Source of the DNA: JAFCEV01 sp964473005
GTDB taxonomy: Archaea > Nanobdellota > Nanobdellia > Pacearchaeales > GW2011-AR1
Direction of reading: 5' to 3'
DNA length: 29,715 nt
NCBI GenBank assembly: GCA_964473005.1
Contig: CAYYME010000003.1
Coordinates: 1 to 29,715 of the forward strand
Part shown: positions 20,950-28,585 of the stretch, piece by piece
Layout: each line of letters starts with the position of its first letter
How positions within the stretch are numbered: the first letter of the stretch is position 1
Position numbers and translations under genes: made by a program
Notes under the pieces: model-generated
What the model was told of the DNA's origin: nothing
What the model saw: the letters and a program-made list of their open reading frames with translations, nothing else
Databases searched by the model: none

Positions 20950-21414
20950 TTATCTTAAAATAACCTTTTTTGCCCTTTCCAGAACATCTTTTGAAACCTC
21001 CAGAAATTCTTTAACTTTCTCCAAAGTTATTGTTTCATAATTCATGTTTTCAGATAAAATAACTATCTTGTCTTCTTTTACAAATTCCATTGGGCTTTTT
21101 TTGTGTTTATCCGCAATTTCAAATAATTTAGTTATTAATTTGGTGTGTGGTTCGGAAATTCCGTATCTTGGACAGCATTTTTCCAGAAAGATTTTAAAAT
21201 TTAATCCGGGATTTTGTGCCAATCTGACTCTGCTGTATAAGTATTCATACTGAAGAATTGCATTTATGCAGCTTGCAAGGGAATTTTTTATTTCAATCAG
21301 GGTTTTCAATAGCAATCGCTTGTCTTTTATCAGGGGGTAAGTTACATAAACCAAATGCCCTGCAGTCTGAATGGTTTTCTCTGATTTTTCCAGGTTTTCA
21401 AGAAATTTTTCCAT
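20950..21414 (-). CDS. helical protein, first of a paralogous pair (154 aa)
   Basis: The protein shows AGHLVYVT (18-25), aligned with ADHLLYVS in the next gene, then a long helix (LLLKTLIEIKNSLASCINAIL). A central region with CCPRYGISEPHTKLITKLFEIADKHKKSP and a C-terminal LEKVKEFLEVSKDVLERAKKVI helix follow. The histidine of the shared motif (H20) is the best candidate functional residue. It has no membrane segment. It lies 47 nt upstream of its paralog and 49 nt after the LMW-phosphatase-like gene on the same strand. Confidence 0.72.
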   Translation of the reverse strand: MEKFLENLEKSEKTIQTAGHLVYVTYPLIKDKRLLLKTLIEIKNSLASCINAILQYEYLYSRVRLAQNPGLNFKIFLEKCCPRYGISEPHTKLITKLFEIADKHKKSPMEFVKEDKIVILSENMNYETITLEKVKEFLEVSKDVLERAKKVILR

Positions 21415-21463
21415 ATTTGTTATGATTTTTAGAAGTATTTGAAATTAATATGGATTTTGGTGG

Positions 21464-21877
21464 TTAACTTTTTGAGACAAAACCTTCCAATAAATCTTTT
21501 AATTGCTTTACTAATTCTCTCCATTCTTCCAGAGATTTTCCCCTTGGGTCTTCAACTTCCCAGTAGATTACTTTTGGATTTTCCTTGAGAAAGTCAGGAA
21601 TGGTCTCTTTTTCAGCCATCATTATTATTTTATCTGCATTTCTCACCATCTCTTCCGTTACTTCCTTCCTTTTCCTGTCTGATATATCTATTCCTTCTTC
21701 TTTCATCACTTTAAACAAATTTTCTGTCAAAGGGATATTCTTGATTAATTCTCCGAGTTCAGGATGTCTTAATGTGGTTCCCGCAGAAATAGAATCTATA
21801 TTATAATATTTTTTTAATAATACTTCAGCCATCTGACTTCTTGCTATATTTCCTTTACAAACAAATAGAATCTTCAT
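21464..21877 (-). CDS. low-molecular-weight protein-tyrosine-phosphatase-fold protein
   Basis: The 137-residue product starts MKILFVCKGNIARSQMAE, the LMW-PTP/ArsC P-loop C-x5-R-S (C7, R13), and carries the general-acid region VEDPRG near 109-114. It should be a cysteine-based phosphatase or arsenate-reductase-like enzyme. Lack of the extra redox cysteines of thioredoxin-linked ArsC favours phosphatase activity (inference). Its ATG is 1 nt after the NAC stop, so it is cotranscribed with NAC; that pairing with a ribosome-associated chaperone is curious. Confidence 0.87.
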   Translation of the reverse strand: MKILFVCKGNIARSQMAEVLLKKYYNIDSISAGTTLRHPELGELIKNIPLTENLFKVMKEEGIDISDRKRKEVTEEMVRNADKIIMMAEKETIPDFLKENPKVIYWEVEDPRGKSLEEWRELVKQLKDLLEGFVSKS

Positions 21878-21878
21878 C

Positions 21879-22202
21879 TTAGCTCAACCCTAAAATCGCC
21901 TCTGCCAAATCTCCTGTTTTTTCCAGGGTTTCTCTTGCCTTCTTTTCAGAAACCCCTGTCTTTTCAATTATTGTCTTAATGTCTTCCTCTGAAATTCCTG
22001 CCTCCTGTTCTGAAACATCTCCTGCAATCTGGAAACTCTCCTGCCCCTGCATTTTTATCTTTGTTACAGATGGAGATTCAATGATGATCTTATTTCCGTC
22101 TGTTTTCTCAATGATTACTCTTGAGGAATCTATTTCTTCCTGGGCAATTCCCATCTGCTTCATAACTGCCTGCATTTTTTTTGGGTCTAATCCACCAAAC
22201 AT
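21879..22202 (-). CDS. nac: nascent polypeptide-associated complex protein
   Basis: The 107-residue archaeal NAC has the start MFGGLDPKKMQAVMKQMGI, the NAC domain core (SSRVIIEKTDGNKIIIESPSV, SFQIAGDV), and a C-terminal UBA domain (EEDIKTIIEKTGVSEKKARETLEKTGDLAEAILGL). It forms a homodimer at the ribosome exit site and shields nascent chains. A TATA box CATAAAAAC is centred 26 nt before ATG. It leads the unit that continues with the LMW phosphatase-like gene. Confidence 0.95.
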   Translation of the reverse strand: MFGGLDPKKMQAVMKQMGIAQEEIDSSRVIIEKTDGNKIIIESPSVTKIKMQGQESFQIAGDVSEQEAGISEEDIKTIIEKTGVSEKKARETLEKTGDLAEAILGLS

Positions 22203-22342
22203 TTTTTTGAAAAGAATACGGGGTTTTTATGCTTTTTGCATAAATATTACTTTTACCATCCTTCTGCAAAGTCAATTAAAATAAATTAATTGTTAACAAT
22301 TCCTAAACAGTATAAATATCAATCAGCGAGCGAATAAGTTAT
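22203..22342. other. intergenic region with a 14-bp palindrome
   Basis: Between the Sec61-beta stop and the NAC start lie the NAC TATA box (about 22223-22232), a perfect palindrome AATTGTTAACAATT (22288-22301), a plus-strand TATA-like TATAAATA (22311-22318), and AGCGAGCGA (22325-22333), which also occurs after the KH gene. No ORF is supported. Confidence 0.4.
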
Positions 22343-22501
22343 TTAGAAGAAAAAAGGCAAAATTATTCTTAGTGCAATTATCAAAATTATAAATATCACC
22401 ACATATGTCGGTTTCAGGCTGAATATGCTTGAATATTCTTCATCATATCTCATCAGCCCGCCGAATCCCGCAGGCATGTGTATTCTGTTATCTTCTGCCA
22501 T
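22343..22501 (-). CDS. secG: preprotein translocase subunit Sec61-beta (SecG)
   Basis: This 52-residue gene reads MAEDNRIHMPAGFGGLMRY, then DEEYSSIFSLKPTYVV and a single C-terminal membrane helix (about 33-52). The MPAGFGGLMRYDEE motif followed by one transmembrane segment is the archaeal Sec61-beta pattern, the small subunit of the SecYEG/Sec61 channel. A TATA box TTTTTAAAA centred near 22527 lies 26 nt before ATG, consistent with a leaderless gene. The same box is part of a 19-bp repeat that recurs at the valS promoter. Confidence 0.9.
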   Translation of the reverse strand: MAEDNRIHMPAGFGGLMRYDEEYSSIFSLKPTYVVIFIILIIALRIILPFFF

Positions 22502-22613
22502 AGAAAATAAAATAAGGGATAGTTTTTAAAAGTTTGCTGGGTTAAATTTATTATGGCTGATACTGGGAGTGGTTAAAGGATAGTTTTTAAAAGTTTCTTG
22601 GTATGATTTATGT
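22502..22613. promoter_or_regulatory. divergent secG/valS promoter with duplicated 19-bp TATA element
   Basis: GGATAGTTTTTAAAAGTTT occurs perfectly at 22517-22535 and 22578-22596, 61 bp apart, with weaker similarity continuing downstream. The TTTTTAAAA core is nearly symmetric. The first copy is 26 nt from the secG ATG on the minus strand, and the second is 26 nt from the valS ATG on the plus strand. On the plus strand, the first copy would also start a leaderless 7-codon ORF, MADTGSG (22553-22576), just before the valS promoter. Confidence 0.7.
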
Positions 22614-24947
22614 ATGCCTAATATAAATTTTAAAGAAATTGAAAATAAGTGGAGGAAATTCTGGGAAAAAGAGAGAATTTATCAATTTAATCCAGACAGC
22701 AAGAAAAAAATCTATTCAATAGATACTCCTCCGCCAACTGTTTCAGGAATTATGCATGTTGGGCATGCATTTTCATATTCTCAGCAGGATTTTATTGCAA
22801 GGTTTAGGAGGATGCATGGAGAAAATGTTTTCTACCCCTTTGGAACAGATGATAATGGTTTGCCAACAGAGAAACTGGTTGAGAAGATAAATAATGTTAA
22901 GAGCAAAGAGATGTCCAGAAAAGATTTTATTGAACTCTGTCTCAAAACTCTTAAGAAGATAACCCCTGATTTCATTCAGGACTGGAAGAATCTGGGGATA
23001 AGTGCAGATTATAATATTTTTTATTCAACAATAGATAAAAATTCCCAAGAAATTTCCCAAAAATCTTTTATTGAACTTTACAAAGCAGGGAAAATTTACA
23101 AAAAAGCATTTCCCACAATCTGGTGTCCTGAATGCCAGACAGCCATTGCACAAGCAGAACTTGAAGACAGGGAACTGCCAAGCCAATTTTTTACAATAAA
23201 ATTTGAGTGTGAGGGAAAAAATCTGTTAATTGCAACAACACGCCCAGAATTAATAGCTGCCTGTGTCGCGGTTTTTATCAATCCTGCAGATAATAGATAT
23301 GGGAACTTAGCAGGGAGGAAGGCAAGAGTTCCTTTGTTCAATTTTGAAGTTCCAATAATTGCAGATAAATCAGCAGATTCTGAAAAAGGAACAGGAGTTA
23401 TGATGGTTTGTTCTTATGGAGATAAGTTTGATGTGGATGCGATTAACAGACATAAACTTATTCCAAAAATTATTTTAAATTATGACGGAACCCTGAATTT
23501 TGGGAGATATAAAGGGATGAAAATAAAGGATGCCAGAAAAAAAATTATTGGGGAACTTAAGGAAAAAAATTTAATTACAGATTCTAAACCAATTTCTCAC
23601 ATAGTAAATGTCCATGACAGATGCGGGACAGAAATTGAATTTCTTCCTACAAACCAATGGTTTATAAAAATTCTGGATGAAAAGAGAAAATGGATTTCTC
23701 TTGGAAATAAAATAAAATGGTATCCGGAATTTATGCATAAAAGATATAATAACTGGGTAAACGGACTTGAATGGGACTGGAGCATTTCCAGAGACAGGCA
23801 CTTTGGAATTCCAATTCCAGTCTGGGAATGCATTAACTGCAAAAAAATAATTCTTCCCGGAGAAAAAGAACTTCCTGTTGATCCTTTGGAAACGAAGAAA
23901 AAATGTCCGAAATGCGGAAAAGAGGCAGAACCAGAAATAAGAGTTCTTGATACTTGGGCAACTTCATCATTAACTCCCCAGATTACCTCTTTTTTGATTA
24001 AAAATAAAATAAAAATTCCCTATTCTCTCCGCCCGCAAGCTCATGATATAATCAGAACCTGGGCATTTTACACAATTGTCAAAAGTTACCTGCATGAGAA
24101 AAAGGCTCCATGGAATAAAATTATGATTTCTGGATTTGCGACCCTTGAAGGAGAGAAAATGTCAAAATCCAAGGGAAAGGTTATCAGCCCCCAGGACGTT
24201 ATTGAAAAATACGGAGCAGATGCACTGAGATATTGGGCAGCAGGAAGCAAATTAGGAAATAACATGGATTATAAGGAAGAAGATGTGCTTGCAGGAAAAA
24301 GGTTTATAACAAAATTAGTTAATGCATCAAAATTTGTTTTTATGAATTTGGGGGGTTACAGTGGAAAAAAGCCGAAGAAGTTGGAAAAAGATGATATAGA
24401 ATTTTTAGGGAAATTAAATGAAATTATTAAAATAATTACTGAATCTTTTGAAGATTATGAGTATTCAAAAGCTAGATTAGAGATAGAAAATTTCTTCTGG
24501 AAGTATTTCTGTGACTATTATCTTGAAACAGTCAAGAAAGTTATTTATCAAGGAACGGGAGATAAAAAATTATCTGTGCAGTATACTCTTTATTCATCTC
24601 TTTTGGCAATCTTAAAAATGCTTGCACCGATTATGCCTTTTATTACAGAGGAAATTTATCAGACTTATTACAGAAATTATGAAAAGGACAAAAGCATACA
24701 TATCTCAAAATGGTCTGAATTAGGAAAAGAGAAGTATAAAGGAGATTTGGAAATTTTAAAAGAGACTTTATCAAGAATAAATAAATATAAATCAGAAAAG
24801 CATTTACCTTTAAATGTTGCTTCAGGTGCAATTGTGCTGCCTCTGAATGAGTATAAAATCGTCAACGATTATGGGGAACGTTTTTTAGCAGTTTCAGGAG
24901 CATATGTTATTAAATCAGGCAAAGAATTTAAAATTGAGGAAAAATAA
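22614..24947 (+). CDS. valS: valyl-tRNA synthetase
   Basis: Class Ia synthetase of 777 residues, with PPPTVSGIMHVGHAFSY (HIGH-equivalent HVGH, 48-51), FGTDDNGLPTEKLVEK, an editing CP1 domain (ATTRPELIAACVAVFINP), zinc knuckles CPEC (171-174) and CPKC (431-434), and GEKMSKSKGKV (515-519). The spacing and DDNGLPTEKLVE identify ValRS rather than IleRS. It is about 80-100 residues shorter than many ValRS, with a short C-terminal region and no long coiled-coil arm. It looks leaderless from the second 19-bp promoter repeat. prf1 follows after 8 nt, so they are cotranscribed. Confidence 0.95.
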   Translation: MPNINFKEIENKWRKFWEKERIYQFNPDSKKKIYSIDTPPPTVSGIMHVGHAFSYSQQDFIARFRRMHGENVFYPFGTDDNGLPTEKLVEKINNVKSKEMSRKDFIELCLKTLKKITPDFIQDWKNLGISADYNIFYSTIDKNSQEISQKSFIELYKAGKIYKKAFPTIWCPECQTAIAQAELEDRELPSQFFTIKFECEGKNLLIATTRPELIAACVAVFINPADNRYGNLAGRKARVPLFNFEVPIIADKSADSEKGTGVMMVCSYGDKFDVDAINRHKLIPKIILNYDGTLNFGRYKGMKIKDARKKIIGELKEKNLITDSKPISHIVNVHDRCGTEIEFLPTNQWFIKILDEKRKWISLGNKIKWYPEFMHKRYNNWVNGLEWDWSISRDRHFGIPIPVWECINCKKIILPGEKELPVDPLETKKKCPKCGKEAEPEIRVLDTWATSSLTPQITSFLIKNKIKIPYSLRPQAHDIIRTWAFYTIVKSYLHEKKAPWNKIMISGFATLEGEKMSKSKGKVISPQDVIEKYGADALRYWAAGSKLGNNMDYKEEDVLAGKRFITKLVNASKFVFMNLGGYSGKKPKKLEKDDIEFLGKLNEIIKIITESFEDYEYSKARLEIENFFWKYFCDYYLETVKKVIYQGTGDKKLSVQYTLYSSLLAILKMLAPIMPFITEEIYQTYYRNYEKDKSIHISKWSELGKEKYKGDLEILKETLSRINKYKSEKHLPLNVASGAIVLPLNEYKIVNDYGERFLAVSGAYVIKSGKEFKIEEK

Positions 24948-24955
24948 ACATAAAG

Positions 24956-26044
24956 ATGCCAGTAATAACAAAAAATGAACTTGAAGAAATTCTTGAAGAA
25001 CTTGAACAGCACAAGGGCAGGCACACAGAACTGATTAGTGTTTACATATCTGCTGGATATGATGTGAATGCTGTTCAGAGGCAGCTGGAGGCTGAAAAAT
25101 CCACTGCTAAGAACATCAAATCAACAGCTACGAGAAAAAATGTTACAGATGCTCTGGACAAAATTGTCAGGTATCTGAAGAGTCTGAAAAAAACTCCTGA
25201 AAGCGGACTTGCAATATTCTGCGGGAATATTTCCAAAACAGAAGGGCAGAGCAATCTGCAGTTGTGGAATATTGAACCCCCATTTCCTGTTAAAATCAGA
25301 TTGTACAGATGTGATAAGGAATTTGTTCTGGAGCCGCTGAGAGAGATGCTGGAAGTTTCAGAGGTTTTTGGTTTGCTGGTAATGGACAGGAAAGAGGCGA
25401 CTATTGGCTTGCTTGAAGGAAAAAGAATTGAAGTTTTGCAGAAAATGACTTCAGGAGTTCCGAGCAAAATTCGTGCAGGGGGGCAGAGTTCCCAAAGATT
25501 TCACAGAATTACAGAGGGGTTAACTAAAGAGTTCTACAAAAGAATTGCAGAGAGTATGAAAGAAATATTCTTTACTATGCCTAAATTAAAAGGGATTTTA
25601 GTCGGTGGCCCTATTCCAACAAAAGATGAATTTCTGGATGATGAATATCTCATGACTCAGTTACGGGAAAAAGTTATCGGAAGAATTGATATTGGGGGCT
25701 CTGATGAATCAGGGCTAAAAGAACTTGTTGAAAAGTCCAGGGATATTCTGGCAAGTCAGGAAATAGTTTATGAAAAAAAACTTATGGAAAGACTTTTTGA
25801 GAGTTTGGGTGAGAGCCCTGATATGTCTACACTTAAAGAACCAGCCACAAGAAAGGCTCTGGATTACGGGGCTGTTGAAATTTTATTTTTATCCAGGGAT
25901 ATTGACAAGAAACTCTCCAAGGAATTAAAGCAGCTTGCAGAAAATACAGGGGCGAGAGTGGAGATTATTTCAACAGATACAGAAGAAGGAAAACAATTCT
26001 TTAATCTGAGCGGAGTTGGTGCAATACTCAGGTATAAGATTTAA
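24956..26044 (+). CDS. prf1: peptide chain release factor aRF1, minidomain absent
   Basis: The 362-residue protein has the codon-recognition motifs NIKS (53-56) and YRCDKEF (117-123, the YxCxxxF motif), and the catalytic GGQ (175-177). It ends VEIISTDTEEGKQF...GAILRYKI, the normal domain 3 end. Archaeal aRF1 is usually about 410-420 residues; here the zinc-ribbon minidomain of domain 3 is missing, with EILFLS (309-313) leading almost directly into the terminal helix (KKLSKELKQLAENTG). It terminates translation at all three stop codons. It is cotranscribed with valS. Confidence 0.95.
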   Translation: MPVITKNELEEILEELEQHKGRHTELISVYISAGYDVNAVQRQLEAEKSTAKNIKSTATRKNVTDALDKIVRYLKSLKKTPESGLAIFCGNISKTEGQSNLQLWNIEPPFPVKIRLYRCDKEFVLEPLREMLEVSEVFGLLVMDRKEATIGLLEGKRIEVLQKMTSGVPSKIRAGGQSSQRFHRITEGLTKEFYKRIAESMKEIFFTMPKLKGILVGGPIPTKDEFLDDEYLMTQLREKVIGRIDIGGSDESGLKELVEKSRDILASQEIVYEKKLMERLFESLGESPDMSTLKEPATRKALDYGAVEILFLSRDIDKKLSKELKQLAENTGARVEIISTDTEEGKQFFNLSGVGAILRYKI

Positions 26045-26089
26045 AAAATATCTCGAAATGTTTAAAATCTATTCTTCTTTATTCAAATT

Positions 26090-26620
26090 ATGAAAAGCGA
26101 GACAATTGAGGATATTGATGAAGCGAAGAAAAAAGAGAACATAAAACTTTTAGAGGCTATATTTTTTGTTTCCGGCAGGTTTTTGTCAATGCCTGAACTG
26201 GTTTCCCTGAGCGATTTAAATCCCATTATAATAAATGATTTGATTGAAAGATTAAAAGAAAAATACAACAAGGACAATTCTGCGATTGAGATTATTGAGA
26301 AAAACAACATGTGGAAGATGGATGTTTGCCAGGAGTATTCGGGAATAATCAACAAGCTTGCGACAGGAAGTTCTGAATTTTCAAAAGCAGAGCAGGAAAC
26401 ACTCGCGATTATTGCCTTCAAGCAGCCAATCAAGCAGTCTGTAATTATCAAAATCAGAGGGAACAAGGCATATGATCATATAAAGAAATTTGCAGATTTG
26501 GAGCTGATAAAAAAGAAAAAAACAGGGCATACTTATGAGCTGAATCTTAGCGACGATTTTTATGAATATTTTAATGTTTCCGATTACAACAATCTTTTAA
26601 AAGAGCCAAATTCTGATTGA
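26090..26620 (+). CDS. scpB: segregation and condensation protein ScpB
   Basis: The 176-residue protein is a double winged-helix ScpB: LLEAIFFVSGRFLSMPEL at the start, the second wing with TLAIIAFKQPIKQSVIIKIRG (about 105-125), and GHTYELNLSDDFYEYF. With ScpA and SMC it forms the bacterial-type condensin. ScpA and SMC are not in the window. TATA TTTAAAA is 26 nt before ATG, so it is leaderless. The GT2 gene starts 12 nt after its stop (or overlaps it, if TTG 26617 is used). Confidence 0.9.
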   Translation: MKSETIEDIDEAKKKENIKLLEAIFFVSGRFLSMPELVSLSDLNPIIINDLIERLKEKYNKDNSAIEIIEKNNMWKMDVCQEYSGIINKLATGSSEFSKAEQETLAIIAFKQPIKQSVIIKIRGNKAYDHIKKFADLELIKKKKTGHTYELNLSDDFYEYFNVSDYNNLLKEPNSD

Positions 26621-26631
26621 TTTGGAATAAA

Positions 26632-27873
26632 ATGGAATTTTTAACAATAGTGTTTTTGGTATATTCCTTTATAGCCTTTTACTTCTTGTTCATGTTTCTT
26701 TTATTATATGTGCACAACAAAGAACATTTTTTTGACTATCCAAAGCCTGAAAGGCAGTATTCGCTGAGTATTGTAATTCCATGTTATAATGAAGAAGAGC
26801 ATATAGAGCAGACAATTCAGTCTCTTTTGAATTCAGAGTATAAAAGACTGAAGAAAATAATTGTGGTTGATGACTGCAGTACAGATAATTCTTTTGAAAT
26901 TATACAGAAATTTGCGAAAAGATATCCGCGGGTAATGGCTGTGCAGACTCCAAAAAACACAGGCAATGCAGCAGGAGCAAAGAATTATGGTGCAAAATTT
27001 GTGGAGACAGAATTAATAGGTTTTACAGATGCAGATTCTTATCCTGACAAAGATGCAATAGACAAGGTTGTTGGTTTCTTCAATGAACCTAATGTTGGGG
27101 CAGTAACTTCTTCAATTTTTGTCAAAAAAAGAGACAAGTTTATAGAAAGACTGCAGACAGTGGAATATAAAGTGATTACCTTTACCAGAAAATTTTTAGA
27201 GTTTCTCGATGCAGTTCATGTTACTCCCGGTCCTCTGGCTATATACAGAAAAACTGCTTTTGAAGATGTAGGCAGATTTGATGAGAAAAATCTAACCGAG
27301 GATATTGATATAACCTGGCATCTTCAGGTTAAAAGGTGGAAAGTCAAAATGAGTATTCCTTCCTATGTTTACACTGTTGTTCCTGATACTATTAAAGACT
27401 GGATTAAGCAGAGGAACAGATGGAATATTGGGGGGTTGCAGACAATTAATAAATATAAAAAATATTTTTTCAGAAAAAGCGGAATGCTTGGAAATTTTAT
27501 TATGCCCTTTTTTGTTCTTTCTTGGATAACCGGGCTTGTCGGAATTTCAATACTCTTTTACAGGCTTTCCAGAAGATTCATTTTTGAATTTCTTTCTGCA
27601 AAATATTCGGTTGGGGCACAGGCAGCTCTTTTAACTCTGCGTGATATTAATCTGACTCCGAATGTCCTGATATTTTTTGGCATAGCCCTCTTTGCTATGG
27701 GCTTGTCTTTCACACTAATTGCTCTTGTAAATGCAAGGGATAAAAAAGAAAAAAGGTATAAGCAAACAGGAGTTTTAACCCTGGCTTTTTATACTATTTT
27801 TTATCTTTTAGCATATCCCCTTCTTCTTGTATTTTCAATATATAAATTCTTAAAAAGAGAAATTTCCTGGTAA
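26632..27873 (+). CDS. processive family-2 glycosyltransferase, membrane-bound
   Basis: The 413-residue enzyme has an N-terminal membrane helix (2-27), the GT-A domain with IVIPCYNEEEHI, VVDDCSTD (80-86), the DXD-type DAD (133-135), TEDID (222-226) and QRNRW (260-264), then three C-terminal membrane segments (about 285-310, 342-368, 382-404). The D,D,D,Q-x2-RW set marks processive synthases of the hyaluronan/chitin/cellulose kind, so it may polymerise and export a surface glycan. A TTG at 26617 overlaps the scpB stop; ATG 26632 is preferred. The next gene follows after 4 nt. Confidence 0.92.
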   Translation: MEFLTIVFLVYSFIAFYFLFMFLLLYVHNKEHFFDYPKPERQYSLSIVIPCYNEEEHIEQTIQSLLNSEYKRLKKIIVVDDCSTDNSFEIIQKFAKRYPRVMAVQTPKNTGNAAGAKNYGAKFVETELIGFTDADSYPDKDAIDKVVGFFNEPNVGAVTSSIFVKKRDKFIERLQTVEYKVITFTRKFLEFLDAVHVTPGPLAIYRKTAFEDVGRFDEKNLTEDIDITWHLQVKRWKVKMSIPSYVYTVVPDTIKDWIKQRNRWNIGGLQTINKYKKYFFRKSGMLGNFIMPFFVLSWITGLVGISILFYRLSRRFIFEFLSAKYSVGAQAALLTLRDINLTPNVLIFFGIALFAMGLSFTLIALVNARDKKEKRYKQTGVLTLAFYTIFYLLAYPLLLVFSIYKFLKREISW

Positions 27874-27877
27874 AAAA

Positions 27878-28534
27878 ATGCTGAGTAACAAAAAAAGAGT
27901 TTTTTGGGAAGCGCTTCTTCTTACACTGGTTGTTTTCATTCTTGGAATGCTTCTTGGAACTGCTTTTGAAGGTGCGAAAATGGAAAAGGTAAACCAGTAT
28001 TATGTAAAATCAGAAATTTCGCTGATGGATATTCTAGCACTGAATTATCTTGCAGAAACTCAGGAAAGCGACTGCAAAGTCCTTGTTGAATCAAATCTTG
28101 CTCTTGCAGACAAAGTTTATGAAGAGGCATATTTGCTGGAAAAATATGAAGAATCAGGAAAACTTAGCGAGAATCTGAAACTTGCTCATCAGAAATATGA
28201 TATTCTGAGAACTTTTTTGTGGATAAATCAAATGAAGATTTCAGACAAGTGCAAGGGGGGGATTGACAGTGTTGTGTATCTCTATGAGTTTGAGCCTGAT
28301 GATTTGGTGAAAAAAGCAACACAGGGAGTCTGGTCAAAAATTCTGTTTGATTTGAAGCAGGAGAAAGGAAATGGGGTTATCCTGATTCCAATAGCAATTA
28401 ATAATGAACTGGCTTCTTTGGATGCCCTGCTTGATAAATTTGAAATTTCCGACTTTCCGGCAATCATCATCAATGAAAAAGAAATAATTACTGAATTAAG
28501 TTCTGTTGAAGACTTGAAAAATTATTTAGGTTAA
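27878..28534 (+). CDS. membrane-anchored protein with thioredoxin-fold-like C-terminus
   Basis: The 218-residue protein has one N-terminal membrane helix (10-30, LEALLLTLVVFILGMLLG area) and a helical middle (SLMDILALNYLAETQESDCKVLVESNLALADKVYEEAY). Its C-terminal 70 residues resemble a thioredoxin fold (GVILIPIAINNELASLDALLDKFEISDFPAIIINEKEI, with a cis-Pro-like FPA). No CxxC is present, so it is unlikely to be redox-active. It probably faces outside the membrane. It follows the GT2 gene after 4 nt and may work with it. Confidence 0.72.
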   Translation: MLSNKKRVFWEALLLTLVVFILGMLLGTAFEGAKMEKVNQYYVKSEISLMDILALNYLAETQESDCKVLVESNLALADKVYEEAYLLEKYEESGKLSENLKLAHQKYDILRTFLWINQMKISDKCKGGIDSVVYLYEFEPDDLVKKATQGVWSKILFDLKQEKGNGVILIPIAINNELASLDALLDKFEISDFPAIIINEKEIITELSSVEDLKNYLG

Positions 28535-28585
28535 TATATCCTTTATCACAGAAATCTTAAAAAAGAAGTCTGGGCTGGGTGTGTG

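Noticed and set aside
22553..22576. MADTGSG micro-ORF as an annotated gene
   Set aside because: Seven codons are too few to support from sequence alone; recorded as part of the duplicated-promoter finding instead.
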